Of a stretch of DNA of 64,000 nucleotides, positions 1 through 8,526 are shown piece after piece. The translations under genes and the position numbers were made by a program. The stretch is from assembly GCF_024585165.1 (NCBI RefSeq), contig NZ_CP029008.1:6529501-6593500 (forward strand), given 5' to 3'. The DNA comes from Bradyrhizobium sp. WBOS07. Its GTDB lineage: Bacteria > Pseudomonadota > Alphaproteobacteria > Rhizobiales > Xanthobacteraceae. Numbering within the stretch: position 1 is the stretch's first letter; every line of letters starts with the position of its first letter. The notes beneath the pieces were generated by a model. The model did not search any database, had not been told where the DNA came from, and was given only the letters and a program-made list of their open reading frames with translations.

Positions 1-98
1 ATGCCGTCGATCTGCCCGGGCATCCTGCCATCGTCAGGCAACCGGCCTGCGAGCTTCAGCCCGACAGCGATCTCGGCGCGCGTCTTGTCACCCGGCAT
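1..98 (-). CDS. 5' end of an unidentified gene running off the left edge
   Basis: Reading leftward, an ATG at 98-96 opens a frame that stays open to the window edge (32 codons), with a stop four codons upstream of the ATG. Codon third positions are mostly G or C, as in the real genes nearby, and the peptide begins MPGDKTRAEIAVGLKL. I do not recognise the family and see no good Shine-Dalgarno sequence. A plus-strand frame over the same bases has similar composition, so the strand choice is tentative. If it is real, the gene is divergent from the AA_synth gene at 309 and they share the 210-bp gap as a promoter region. Confidence 0.35.
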   Translation of the reverse strand, partial: MPGDKTRAEIAVGLKLAGRLPDDGRMPGQIDG

Positions 99-308
99 GT
101 CGGTGAATTGTCACGGAGCGAGATCGCTGCCGCCCTCGAATCTGGCGCGGAATGTGCACGTCAATTGTTCGATCGCGGCTTGATCGAGGGTGCCGTGTTG
201 CAGCTTTGTGGTGATATGCTTGTCATCGGACCTAAGGATATAAAAGAGCAACGAACGCGCCCGCGTCTGCCGAAAGACGCGGTCTGTGCCTGACCAGGGA
301 AGCGAAAC

Positions 309-893
309 ATGAGCGCGATCATCCGCAAGATCGTCACCGTCGTCGAAGAGACGCAGATGGAAATGGGGCGCCAGGTCTCGCCGCCGACCCGGCGTGCCGC
401 GGCGATCGCCGTGATCGAGAATCCCTTCGCTGGACAATATGTCGAGGATCTCTCGCCGCTGATCGCGATCGGCGAGGAGCTGGGCGAATTGCTGTCGAAG
501 CGCGCGGTGGCTGCGCTCGGCATCGATGGCGCGAAGGCGCAGAGCTACGGCAAGGCCGCGGCCGTCGGCGAGAACGGCGAATTGGAACATGCCGCCGCGA
601 TCCTGCATCCCAAGATGGGGGCGCCGGTGCGCAAGGTCCTGAGCAAGGGTGCGGCGCTGATCCCGTCGTCGAAGAAGCGCAGCGGGCCGGGCACGACGCT
701 CGACATTCCGCTGGGGCACAAGGATGCGGCCTTCGTGCGCAGTCATTTCGACGGCATGGAGGTGCAGATCAACGATGCGCCGCGTGCCAACGAGATCATG
801 GTCGCCGTCGCCGTCACCGACAGCGGCCGTCCGCTGCCGCGCGTCGGCGGGCTCACGGTCGCGGAGATCAAGGGCGAAGACGGTCTGAGATAG
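309..893 (+). CDS. AA_synth-family protein (amino acid synthesis family)
   Basis: The 194-residue protein looks like the small soluble PF06684 family, annotated as amino acid synthesis although no reaction is established. Visible features are the N-terminal stretch RKIVTVVEET, a central Ala/Gly-rich region with HPKMGAPVRKVLSKG, and a C-terminal segment with VAVAVTDSGRPLPRVGG. The start is supported by a purine-rich GGGAAG about 8 bases upstream. It lies 84 bp before a branched-chain-type ABC operon on the same strand, so it may act on the compound that transporter imports. That link is inference. There is no signal peptide or membrane segment, so it should be cytoplasmic. Confidence 0.75.
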   Translation: MSAIIRKIVTVVEETQMEMGRQVSPPTRRAAAIAVIENPFAGQYVEDLSPLIAIGEELGELLSKRAVAALGIDGAKAQSYGKAAAVGENGELEHAAAILHPKMGAPVRKVLSKGAALIPSSKKRSGPGTTLDIPLGHKDAAFVRSHFDGMEVQINDAPRANEIMVAVAVTDSGRPLPRVGGLTVAEIKGEDGLR

Positions 894-905
894 GGTTTGA
901 GAACC

Positions 906-928
906 GGGGAGGCGGGCACAGCCTTCCC
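906..928 (+). terminator. weak hairpin after the AA_synth gene
   Basis: GGGGAGGC at 906-913 pairs with GCCTTCCC at 921-928 (one G-T pair) around a 7-base loop. No run of T follows. It could slow transcription or protect the upstream transcript, but it is not a classical intrinsic terminator. Confidence 0.3.
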
Positions 929-977
929 GACAAGGTCACGCTGACGACGTCAAAGAGTTCAAAAACTGGAGGTTGGG

Positions 978-2180
978 ATGCGAGCGAGAAACATTTTTGT
1001 GGGAGCGGCCTTCGCGCTCCTGGCAGGCGGCATGGCTCATTCGGCCATGGCGCAGGACATCAAGATCGGCGAGATCAACAGCTATTCGCTGCTGCCGGCG
1101 TTCACCGAGCCCTATCGTAAGGGCTGGCAGCTCGCGGTCGAGGAGGTCAACGCAGCCGGCGGCATCAACGGCAAGAAGCTGGTCGTCGTCTCCAAGGATG
1201 ACGGCGGCAAGCCGGCGGACGCGCAGACCGCGGCCAACGAGCTGGTGTCGAGCGAGGGCGTTGCGATGCTTGCCGGCACGTTCCTCTCCAATATCGGCCT
1301 TGCCGTCAGCGACTTCGCCAACCAGAAGAAGGTGTTCTTCCTCGCGGCCGAGCCGCTGACGGACGCCATCACCTGGTCGAAGGGCAACAAATACACCTTC
1401 CGCCTGCGCCCCTCCAATTACATGCAGGCCGCGATGCTGGTGGAAGCCGCCAGCAAGCTGCCGGCCAAGCGCTGGGCGACGATCGCGCCGAACTATGAGT
1501 ACGGCCAGTCGGCGGTCGCGGTGTTCAAGAAGCTGATGTCGGAGAAGCGCCCGGACATCCAGTGGGTCGACGAGCAATGGCCGCCGCAAGGCAAGATCGA
1601 CGCAGGTCCCGTGGTGCAGGCCGTTGCCGCCGCCAACCCGGAAGCGATCCTCAACGTCACCTTCGGCGCCGATCTCGTCAAGCTCGTGCGTGAAGGCAAC
1701 ACCCGCGGCCTGTTCAAGGGACGCGAGGTCGTCTCGTTCCTGACCGGCGAGCCCGAATATCTCGATCCGCTCAAGGACGAGACGCCCGAGGGCTGGATCG
1801 TCACCGGCTATCCCTGGTACTCGATCAAGACGCCTGAGCACGACGCGTTCTTGAAGGCCTACCAGGCCAAGTACAACGATTATCCGCGCCTCGGCTCGAT
1901 CGTCGGCTACCAGACCATCAAGGCGGCAGCGGCAATCCTGACGAAGGCCGGCTCCACCGACCCGGAGAAGCTGATCGCGGCCGCGGAAGGGCTCTCCATG
2001 CCGTCACCGTTCGGCGAGATCACCTTCCGCAAGATCGATCACCAGTCCACGCTCGGTGCCTTCGTCGGCAAGACCGCGCTGAAGGACGGCAAGGGCGTGA
2101 TGGTGGATTCGTCCTACAAGAAGGGCGCGGACTATCTGCCGGGTGATGCCGAGGTCGCGAAGCTGCGTCCGAAGGACTAA
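978..2180 (+). CDS. livK: branched-chain-amino-acid-type ABC transporter, periplasmic binding protein (LivK-like)
   Basis: The 400-residue protein has a clear signal peptide (hydrophobic core GAAFALLAGG, cleavage expected after AMA near residue 25). A Peripla_BP_6 domain follows, with the typical opening IKIGEINSYSLLPAFTEPYRKGWQLAVEEVNAAGGINGK broken over residues 27-66. It captures the substrate in the periplasm and delivers it to LivHM. The start at 978 has GGAGG 7 bases upstream. Genes for the membrane and ATP-binding parts follow on the same strand. The real ligand is unknown: this family in rhizobia also binds aromatic acids, amides and urea. Confidence 0.9.
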   Translation: MRARNIFVGAAFALLAGGMAHSAMAQDIKIGEINSYSLLPAFTEPYRKGWQLAVEEVNAAGGINGKKLVVVSKDDGGKPADAQTAANELVSSEGVAMLAGTFLSNIGLAVSDFANQKKVFFLAAEPLTDAITWSKGNKYTFRLRPSNYMQAAMLVEAASKLPAKRWATIAPNYEYGQSAVAVFKKLMSEKRPDIQWVDEQWPPQGKIDAGPVVQAVAAANPEAILNVTFGADLVKLVREGNTRGLFKGREVVSFLTGEPEYLDPLKDETPEGWIVTGYPWYSIKTPEHDAFLKAYQAKYNDYPRLGSIVGYQTIKAAAAILTKAGSTDPEKLIAAAEGLSMPSPFGEITFRKIDHQSTLGAFVGKTALKDGKGVMVDSSYKKGADYLPGDAEVAKLRPKD

Positions 2181-2202
2181 AGAGCCGTTCCGGACTCCGC
2201 TG

Positions 2203-2317
2203 CGTAGGGTGGGTTAGCCGAAGGCGTAACCCACCACCTTCTGCGGCACACACGAGAGATGGTGGGTTACGCCGGGCGACAGCGCTCCGCGCTGTCGCTG
2301 GGCTAACCCACCCTACG
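2203..2317. repeat. palindromic intergenic repeat, family A, copy 1
   Basis: A 17-base arm CGTAGGGTGGGTTAGCC (2203-2219) is perfectly inverted at 2301-2317. Nested inside, GGCGTAACCCACC (2223-2235) is inverted at 2261-2273. The element fills the space between the binding-protein and permease genes. Its transcript would fold into a long hairpin that could protect livK mRNA and lower downstream expression. A related copy lies at 6196-6290. Confidence 0.85.
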
Positions 2318-2340
2318 ACATCACTCAACCCGGACCGCCG

Positions 2341-4230
2341 ATGGCCTTTTACGTCGTACAGTTTCTGACCGGTCTCGCCAGCGCGGCGTCGCTGTTCCTG
2401 GTGGCCTCGGGCCTGTCGATCATCTTCGGCGTGACGCGGATCGTGAATTTCGCGCATGGCGCCTTCTACATGATCGGCGCCTACATCGCCTTCACGCTCA
2501 CCGAGCGCCTGTCCGGCGCGTTCGGCTTCTGGGGCAGCATCGTGCTGGCGGCGCTCGCGGTGGCCGTCATCGGCGTCATCGTCGAGATGGTGCTGCTGCG
2601 CCGCATCTATCATGCGCCGGAATTGTTCCAGCTGCTCGCGACCTTCGGCCTGACCTTGATGGTCGAGGATCTCGTGGTGCTGGTCTGGGGGCCCGACGAT
2701 CTCGTCGGCCGCCGCGCGCCGGGCTTCAGGGGCGCCATCGATTTCTTCGGCCAGAACATTCCAACCTACGACCTGTTCCTGATCGTGCTGGGACCCGTCG
2801 TGCTCGGTATCCTCTGGCTGCTGTTCCAGCGCACGCGCTGGGGCGTCCTGGTGCGCGCGGCGACTCAGGACCGCGACATGGTCGCGGCGCTCGGTGTGAA
2901 TCAAAAGTGGCTGTTCACATCGGTGTTCGCGGTCGGCGTCTTCCTCGCCGCGCTCGGCGGCGCCCTTCAAATCCCGCGCGATGCCGTGCATCACGCCATG
3001 GATCTGCGCATCATCGTCGAGGTCTTCGTGGTCGTCGTGATCGGCGGCCTCGGCAGCATCATCGGCGCCTTCGTCGCGGCGGTGCTGGTCTCCGAGCTCA
3101 ATGCCTTCGGCATCCTGATCTTTCCGAAGATCTCGATCATCCTGGTCTTCCTGGTGATGGCGGTGGTGCTGATCGTGCGCCCCTGGGGCCTGTTCGGCAA
3201 GCCGGAGGCGCCCGCGCGCAAGACGCCGGGCCTCACCGTCAATCCCTGGCGGCCGCTGACGGCAAACGAGCGGCTGATGGCGCTTGCGGCGCTTGCCGTC
3301 GCAGCCTCGCTGCCGCTGTTCGCCGGCAGTTATCTGCTGACCGTCGGCTCGGAGATCGCGATCTTCGTGATCTTCGCGGTCTCCCTGCATTTCCTGATGT
3401 CGGTCGGCGGGCTCGCCTCGTTCGGCCATGCCGCCTATTTCGGCCTCGGTGCGTATGGCATCGCATTCCTCGCCAAGATGGCGGGGCTGCCGATGCTCGT
3501 CTGCCTCTTGCTCGGGCCGCTGCTGGGCTGCATGGGCGCCGCCGTGTTCGGCTTCTTTGCCGTGCAGCTCTCCGGTGTCTACTTTGCGATGCTGACGCTG
3601 GCCTTTGCACAGATCGTCTGGTCGATCGCGTTCCAATGGGTGAGCGTGACAGGCGGCGACAACGGCATCCTGGGCGTTTGGCCGGAGACGTGGGCGGCGA
3701 GCCCGTCGCACTTCTATTGGCTGGCGCTCGGCGTTGCGGCGCTGGTGACCATCGCGCTGCGGGCCATGGTGTTCTCGCCATTCGGCTACGCGCTTCGCGC
3801 CACGCGCGACTCTCTGCTGCGCAGCGAAGCGATCGGCATCGACGCCAAGCGCATCCAATGGACCGCCTTCGTGATTGCTGGCACGACTGCCGGCATCGGC
3901 GGCGCGCTGTTCGCCTACCTCAAGGGCAGCGTCTTCCCCGATAATCTCGGCATCTCGCTGTCGGTCGATGCGCTCGTCATGGTGCTGCTCGGCGGCGTCG
4001 AGACGGTGTCGGGCGCGGTGATCGGCGCCATCGTCTACAAGGCGCTCAACATCTGGCTGGTCAGCCAGACCGATCTGTCGAAGCTTGTGCTCGGCGGCTT
4101 CATCATGCTGATCGTCGTCGTCTTTCCCAAGGGCATCGTCGGCATGCTGGAAACGTTGGCGCAGCGCCGCCGGAAAGCGCCGCCGCCGGCCTCACCTCTG
4201 CTTGCCAAGCCGATCGAGTCTGCCGAATGA
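2341..4230 (+). CDS. livHM: fused branched-chain-type ABC permease (LivH-LivM)
   Basis: A single 629-residue reading frame carries both inner-membrane permeases. Residues 1 to about 290 look like LivH (FYVVQFLTGLASAASLFL, then IFGVTRIVNFAHGAFYMIGA). A linker of about 20 polar residues follows, then a LivM half with SVGGLASFGHAAYFGLGAYG and a C-terminal loop ATRDSLLRSEAIGIDAKRIQ. These proteins are normally separate and about 290 and 320-420 residues long, so this is a true fusion of two complete modules with no stop between them. It forms the translocation channel with LivG and LivF. Its stop overlaps the livG start by 4 bases. Confidence 0.9.
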   Translation: MAFYVVQFLTGLASAASLFLVASGLSIIFGVTRIVNFAHGAFYMIGAYIAFTLTERLSGAFGFWGSIVLAALAVAVIGVIVEMVLLRRIYHAPELFQLLATFGLTLMVEDLVVLVWGPDDLVGRRAPGFRGAIDFFGQNIPTYDLFLIVLGPVVLGILWLLFQRTRWGVLVRAATQDRDMVAALGVNQKWLFTSVFAVGVFLAALGGALQIPRDAVHHAMDLRIIVEVFVVVVIGGLGSIIGAFVAAVLVSELNAFGILIFPKISIILVFLVMAVVLIVRPWGLFGKPEAPARKTPGLTVNPWRPLTANERLMALAALAVAASLPLFAGSYLLTVGSEIAIFVIFAVSLHFLMSVGGLASFGHAAYFGLGAYGIAFLAKMAGLPMLVCLLLGPLLGCMGAAVFGFFAVQLSGVYFAMLTLAFAQIVWSIAFQWVSVTGGDNGILGVWPETWAASPSHFYWLALGVAALVTIALRAMVFSPFGYALRATRDSLLRSEAIGIDAKRIQWTAFVIAGTTAGIGGALFAYLKGSVFPDNLGISLSVDALVMVLLGGVETVSGAVIGAIVYKALNIWLVSQTDLSKLVLGGFIMLIVVVFPKGIVGMLETLAQRRRKAPPPASPLLAKPIESAE

Positions 4231-5018
4231 GCGTTGCACCCCCACTTCTTGCGGTCGAAGGTCTGACCAAATCCTATGGCGGCATCCATGCCGTGCGCGG
4301 GGTGTCGTTCTCGCTGCGATCAGGCGAAATCCTGGCACTGATCGGGCCGAACGGCGCGGGAAAGAGCACGTGCTTCGATATGCTCAACGGTCAGAACAAG
4401 CCCGATAGCGGCCATGTTCGCCTGCTCGGCGAAGAGATCACCGGCAGAAAGCCGCGCGATGTCTGGCGGCTCGGCGTCGGGCGCACCTTCCAGATCACCG
4501 CGACCTTCGCCACCATGACCGTGCGCGAGAACGTGCAGGTCGCGCTGATCTCGCACGAGAGGCAGCTGTTCAATCCGTTCGGTTCGGCACCCAAGTTCGA
4601 CCGCGACGAGGCCGGCCGTCTACTCGAGCTGGTCGGCATGGGCGGCTATGCGGATCGACCCTGCGGCGAGCTCGCCTATGGCGACCTCAAGCGGCTCGAG
4701 CTTGCGGTGGCGCTCGCCAACCAGCCCAAGCTCTTGTTGATGGACGAGCCGACCGCCGGCATGGCGCCGCGCGAGCGCGTCGACCTGATGCGGCTGACGG
4801 CGCAGATCGCGCGGGAGAAATCGATCGGCGTGCTCTTCACCGAGCACGACATGGACGTGGTGTTCGAGCATGCCGACCGCATCATCGTGCTCAACCGCGG
4901 CGCGCTGATCGCCGAGGGTTCGCCGGCCGAGGTGCGCGGCAATCCGCAGGTGCAGGCGGTCTATCTCGGCGAGGGCCTGGTCTACGACGCCCGCCACCGC
5001 GAGGGGACCTCGGCATGA
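4227..5018 (+). CDS. livG: branched-chain-type ABC transporter ATP-binding protein LivG
   Basis: A 263-residue cytoplasmic ATPase with Walker [10 protein letters not shown] at residues 40-48, an ABC signature region [16 protein letters not shown], and Walker [12 protein letters not shown]. The signature reads AYGD rather than LSGGQ, which is usual for LivG. The gene begins in an ATGA overlap with livHM and ends in an ATGA overlap with livF, so translation is probably coupled. With LivF it forms the heterodimer that powers import of the ligand captured by the upstream binding protein. Confidence 0.93.
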   Translation: MSVAPPLLAVEGLTKSYGGIHAVRGVSFSLRSGEILALIGPNGAGKSTCFDMLNGQNKPDSGHVRLLGEEITGRKPRDVWRLGVGRTFQITATFATMTVRENVQVALISHERQLFNPFGSAPKFDRDEAGRLLELVGMGGYADRPCGELAYGDLKRLELAVALANQPKLLLMDEPTAGMAPRERVDLMRLTAQIAREKSIGVLFTEHDMDVVFEHADRIIVLNRGALIAEGSPAEVRGNPQVQAVYLGEGLVYDARHREGTSA

Positions 5019-5719
5019 AGCTCACGGTGCAGGACCTCAACAGCCATTACGGCCCGGCCCATATCCTGTTCGACATCGGCTTCGAGGTCGGCGAGGGCGA
5101 GGTCGTCGCGCTGCTCGGGCGCAACGGCGCCGGCAAGTCGACCACGTTCCGCTCGATCGTCGGCCTCGTCGCACAGCGAACCGGCCGCATCATGTTCGAG
5201 GGAAGGGATGTCTCGGCAAAGCCGACCCACGAGATCGTGCGCGAGGGGCTCGGTTATGTGCCGGAGGAGCGGCGTATCTTCACCGACCTGACGGTTGAAG
5301 AGAATCTCGAAGTCGGCAAGCAGCCGAAACGTGCGAACGCGCCGCACTGGACGCGCGAAAAGCTGTTCGCGCTGTTTCCCAATCTCGGTGAGATGAAGAA
5401 CCGTCCGGGTGGCCGCATGAGCGGCGGCGAGCAGCAGATGCTGACCATCGCGCGTACGCTGATGGGCAATCCCTCGCTGGTGCTGCTCGACGAGCCCTCG
5501 GAAGGCCTGTCGCCGAAGATCGTGGAGCAGATGGTGGATGCCATCCTGACCATGAAGAAGGAAGGCGTCAGCATCGTCGTCTCCGAGCAGAACCTGCATT
5601 TCGCGCGGCTGATCTCGGATCGCGCCTACATCATCGAGCGCGGGCGCATCTGCTTCGGCGGCACCATGGCCGAGCTCGACGCGCGTCCTGATATCCGCGA
5701 CGCGCATCTGTCGTTGTAG
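5015..5719 (+). CDS. livF: branched-chain-type ABC transporter ATP-binding protein LivF
   Basis: A 234-residue ATPase with Walker A GRNGAGKST at residues 35-43, signature MSGGEQQMLTIARTL and Walker B LVLLDEPSEGLSP. The sequence YVPEERRIFTDLTVEENL is typical of LivF. It starts inside the livG stop (ATGA) and is the last transport gene of the operon. A MarR gene follows after 13 bp, probably in the same transcript. Confidence 0.93.
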   Translation: MKLTVQDLNSHYGPAHILFDIGFEVGEGEVVALLGRNGAGKSTTFRSIVGLVAQRTGRIMFEGRDVSAKPTHEIVREGLGYVPEERRIFTDLTVEENLEVGKQPKRANAPHWTREKLFALFPNLGEMKNRPGGRMSGGEQQMLTIARTLMGNPSLVLLDEPSEGLSPKIVEQMVDAILTMKKEGVSIVVSEQNLHFARLISDRAYIIERGRICFGGTMAELDARPDIRDAHLSL

Positions 5720-5732
5720 GGGCGGGGAACGG

Positions 5733-6188
5733 ATGGCGAGAAGCGTCACGGCGAAGAAGAACGTCAAACCGGCAAAACCGCCTTACGTGCTCGACGAGCA
5801 GGTCGGCTTCATCCTGCGCCAGGTCTGGCAGCGCCACAGCTCGATCTTCGCCCGCGACATCGGTACCAATCTCACGCCGACGCAATGGGCGGCGTTGTCC
5901 AAGCTCGCCGAGACCGGTCCGTGCTCACAGAACCAGCTCGGCCGCCTGACCGCGATGGACGTCGCCACCATCAAGGGCGTGATAGACCGCCTCACCGCGC
6001 GCGGCCTGACCGAGACCAGTCAGGATCCCGAAGACGGCCGCCGCTTGCTGGTAAGCCTGACGCGCGCCGGCCAGCAGCTCGCGGAGAAGCTGGCGCCCAA
6101 TGCGCTGGCGATCACTCGCGAGACGCTGGCGCCGCTCGACGCGAAAGAGCGCGAGACGTTGATGGCGCTGCTGAACAAGCTGCGGTAG
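5733..6188 (+). CDS. MarR-family transcriptional regulator
   Basis: A 151-residue protein with a winged helix-turn-helix: LTPTQWAALSKLAETGPC and QNQLGRLTAMDVATIKGVIDRL, then the wing SQDPEDGRRLLVSLT. MarR proteins bind palindromic operators as dimers and release them when a small, often aromatic, ligand binds. The gene is 13 bp behind livF, so it may control the liv operon in response to the imported compound. A near-palindrome at 8444-8459 is another possible target. An in-frame second start was not seen; the chosen ATG has GGGGAACGG just upstream. Confidence 0.85.
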   Translation: MARSVTAKKNVKPAKPPYVLDEQVGFILRQVWQRHSSIFARDIGTNLTPTQWAALSKLAETGPCSQNQLGRLTAMDVATIKGVIDRLTARGLTETSQDPEDGRRLLVSLTRAGQQLAEKLAPNALAITRETLAPLDAKERETLMALLNKLR

Positions 6189-6195
6189 CGACGGT

Positions 6196-6290
6196 GCCGT
6201 AGGGTGGGCAAAGCGCAGCGTGCCCACCATCTTTCTCAATCGGCAAGGGATCGTGGGCACGGCGCTTTGCGCCTTTGCCCACCCTACGGC
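6196..6290. repeat. palindromic intergenic repeat, family A, copy 2
   Basis: GCCGTAGGGTGGGCAAA (6196-6212) is perfectly inverted at 6274-6290. Inside, CAGCGTGCCCACCAT and a second GTGGGCACGG form a nested stem. It shares the outer CGTAGGGTGGG core with the copy at 2203-2317 but differs next to it (CAAAGCGC here, TTAGCC there). It lies just after marR and probably ends or protects that transcript. Confidence 0.85.
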
Positions 6291-6354
6291 AGCTGGACAA
6301 GGGGCGCAGATCTGTGTGCGTCGTGGAATTCCAAAAGAGTGCCGCTCTCGAGGT

Positions 6355-7044
6355 TCATGTCTTGCCCGGCCATTTGGCGCGGTAGCGGATTTCGCTGCCA
6401 TCGCTAAGCCGCCGCCACGTTCCGAACTCCGGCGTATGCGGGGCACGGGCCGTCAAGTCGATCGGATAGATTCGGGTCGGCTGGCCCTGGATGCTCACGG
6501 CGAGTTGACGGTGGGAGGTTCGAAAGGCGAGTTCGACCTCGCCTGCGATGACAGGCTGGTCGCCGTCGCGATAGAAGGCGGTCGGGTTCACTTCGCCCGG
6601 CATGGTGTTTAGGTCGGTCTGCAATTCGATGCTGATGCCCTGTGCTGACGCCGGCACCGTTACTCCCGCCGGAAAACGAACCTCGAACACGAGAAGAGGA
6701 TTGGCCGCGTTCGGATTGAGCCACGGCGTCGCGGTCGCGTAGGCGTAAGCGAGGTAAGCAGCGGCGGCTGCGACGCAGAAGAGTGCGACGATACCAAGCG
6801 ACTTCAGACTGGTGCGGGCGACGCTTCCGTTGCTTGCGTCCGTCTCTGGGCGCGTCACCAGCCAGCTTGCGAGCACCGCGCCGGCGATTGCGCCGATGGG
6901 AGAGTAGACGAACAGTCCCAGCAGACCCGATGTGATCGGGTCCGCCCGGTTGCCAAAATCGAAGAAGGACAGCAGCACAAAAGTGGCGATATAGCCCGCC
7001 ACCGCGCCGGCAACGCCGACGGCTATTCGCGATGAGCTTTTCAT
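6355..7044 (-). CDS. membrane protein of unknown function with a C-terminal extracytoplasmic domain
   Basis: The 229-residue protein has three predicted membrane segments in its first half: IAVGVAGAVAGYIATFVLL, TSGLLGLFVYSPIGAIAGAV and SLGIVALFCVAAAAAYLAYA. A polar domain of about 130 residues follows, with LLVFEVRFPAGVTVP, a beta-rich middle and the ending GTWRRLSDGSEIRYRAKW. This C-terminal domain probably lies in the periplasm. I do not recognise the family. The start has GAGG 7 bases upstream. No neighbour suggests a role. Confidence 0.65.
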   Translation of the reverse strand: MKSSSRIAVGVAGAVAGYIATFVLLSFFDFGNRADPITSGLLGLFVYSPIGAIAGAVLASWLVTRPETDASNGSVARTSLKSLGIVALFCVAAAAAYLAYAYATATPWLNPNAANPLLVFEVRFPAGVTVPASAQGISIELQTDLNTMPGEVNPTAFYRDGDQPVIAGEVELAFRTSHRQLAVSIQGQPTRIYPIDLTARAPHTPEFGTWRRLSDGSEIRYRAKWPGKT

Positions 7045-7142
7045 GTCTGCCTCGATGGTCCAGCAATGAACTGCCGCCGCCGAGGGCTGCCTGCGTTAGA
7101 CGCAGCAGGCCGCAAACTTGTTCAAACCCTTCGAGGGACGAT

Positions 7143-7164
7143 GCGGAGCGGTTGGCCGCTCCGC
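7143..7164 (-). terminator. hairpin downstream of the amidohydrolase gene
   Basis: GCGGAGCGG (7143-7151) pairs perfectly with CCGCTCCGC (7156-7164) around TTGG. It lies just past the stop of the minus-strand amidohydrolase. There is no T run, so it may act with Rho or only protect the transcript end. Confidence 0.4.
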
Positions 7165-7170
7165 CTGGGG

Positions 7171-8367
7171 TCACTTCGCCACCACCTCCGGCACCTTGCC
7201 GGCCGGCGGGGTATTGCGGCTGCGCTGGGTGCGCACGATGCCGTCGATGATGGTCATGCCGATGCCGGGGAGGTCGCCGAGCTGGACGCTCTCCAGGATG
7301 TTCTTGCCGGGCGAGTGCTGCGCCTTGTCCATGATGACGAAGTCGGCGGAGCGGCCGACCTCGATCAGGCCGCAATCAAGCTGCCGCATCCGCGCGGTGT
7401 TGCCCGTGGCGAGACAGAACGCGATCTCGGCCGGCAGATCGCCGAGCGAGGACAGCATCGAGACCATGCGCAGGATGCCGAGCGGCTGCACGCCGGAGCC
7501 GGCGGGCGCGTCGGTGCCGAGGATGACGCGGTGCAGGTCGCCCATTTCCCGCGCGGTGCGCAGCGTGAACAAGGCCGAGCGCTCATTGCCGTTGTGCACG
7601 AGCTCGAGGCCGCGCTTGCAGCCCTCGCAGATGCAGCGGATCTGGTCGTCGGGCAGGGCGGTGTGCCCGCCGTTGATGTGGCCGACCACGTCGGTGTCGG
7701 CCTCCAGCACCACGTCCTTGTCGATCAGACCGGAGCCGGGGATCGAGGGGCCGCCGGTGTGGATCGTGCTCTGGATGCCGTATTTGCGCGCCCACCCCAC
7801 CATCTTGCGCGCGGTCGGGCCGTCCTTGACGCCGCCGAGGCCGACCTCGCCGAGCAGCTTGACGCCGTTGGCGGCCATCTCCTTGAAATCTTCCTCGACC
7901 ATCTCGCATTCGATCACCGGCGCGCCAGCGTGCACCTTCACGCCGCCGGGACGCAAGGTCCAGAACGCGCGCTGGGCGAACACCGCCATGGCCTTGAGGC
8001 CGACGACATCGCGGGGACGGCCGGGCATGTGCACCTCGCCGGCGGAGATCATGGTGGTAACGCCGCCATGGAGATAGCTGTCGATCCAGTTGATCTGGTT
8101 CTGCCGCGGCGTCCAGTCGCCGGCGACGGGGTGGACGTGACTGTCGATCAGGCCCGGCGCCACCGTGGTGCCCTGGGCGTCGACGATGGTGGTCGCGCCC
8201 TCGATATCGACGTCCTTGAAGCGGCCGATGGCGGTGATCTTGCCGTTCTCGGCGACGATGGTGTCGCCGTCCAGGATCGGCTTTTCCAAGGCGCCGGACA
8301 GGATCAGGCCGATGTTCCGGATCACGAGCTTGGAGGGTCCGGCGGCCTGGGGTGCGTCATGCGCCAT
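7171..8367 (-). CDS. metal-dependent amidohydrolase, enamidase-like
   Basis: A 398-residue amidohydrolase-superfamily protein. It has the N-terminal composite beta domain (LVIRNIGLILSGALEKPI), the metal motif GLIDSHVHP near residue 95, and later HTGG, a GHINGGH motif, and LGTDAPAGSG with the catalytic-type aspartate. The overall look and the C-terminal region GLIEVGRSADFVIMD resemble enamidase of nicotinate breakdown, which opens an enamide in a cyclic lactam. Other cyclic-amide substrates are equally possible. AGGAG lies upstream of the ATG. The gene is divergent from a ferredoxin reductase gene, with a palindrome between them. Confidence 0.75.
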   Translation of the reverse strand: MAHDAPQAAGPSKLVIRNIGLILSGALEKPILDGDTIVAENGKITAIGRFKDVDIEGATTIVDAQGTTVAPGLIDSHVHPVAGDWTPRQNQINWIDSYLHGGVTTMISAGEVHMPGRPRDVVGLKAMAVFAQRAFWTLRPGGVKVHAGAPVIECEMVEEDFKEMAANGVKLLGEVGLGGVKDGPTARKMVGWARKYGIQSTIHTGGPSIPGSGLIDKDVVLEADTDVVGHINGGHTALPDDQIRCICEGCKRGLELVHNGNERSALFTLRTAREMGDLHRVILGTDAPAGSGVQPLGILRMVSMLSSLGDLPAEIAFCLATGNTARMRQLDCGLIEVGRSADFVIMDKAQHSPGKNILESVQLGDLPGIGMTIIDGIVRTQRSRNTPPAGKVPEVVAK

Positions 8368-8443
8368 GGAAAGGGCTCCTTATTCCTAACTGCAACGCTT
8401 CCAATCTTGGGCAGCCTTGACCGCGGGATCAAGCCGGATTATT

Positions 8444-8459
8444 CATTAGTATACGAATG
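8444..8459. promoter_or_regulatory. near-palindrome between the divergent amidohydrolase and fpr genes
   Basis: CATTAGTATACGAATG matches its own reverse complement at 14 of 16 positions, centred on GTATAC. It is the size of a MarR or TetR operator and lies in an AT-richer part of the 159-bp divergent gap. The MarR encoded at 5733 is one candidate binder, by inference only. Confidence 0.4.
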
Positions 8460-8526
8460 ATCGTGTACAAACGACGCATAGCTGGCCCGCCTCGAAGACC
8501 GCAATTGACGCGACAGGGAAGGTGAG

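Noticed and set aside
1..183. 60-codon plus-strand frame at the left edge
   Set aside because: The opposite-strand frame reads more like protein, although composition does not decide strongly.
2020..3858. 612-codon open frame on the minus strand across livHM
   Set aside because: It is Arg/His/Asp-rich, has no membrane or enzyme motifs and mirrors the strongly supported livHM gene.
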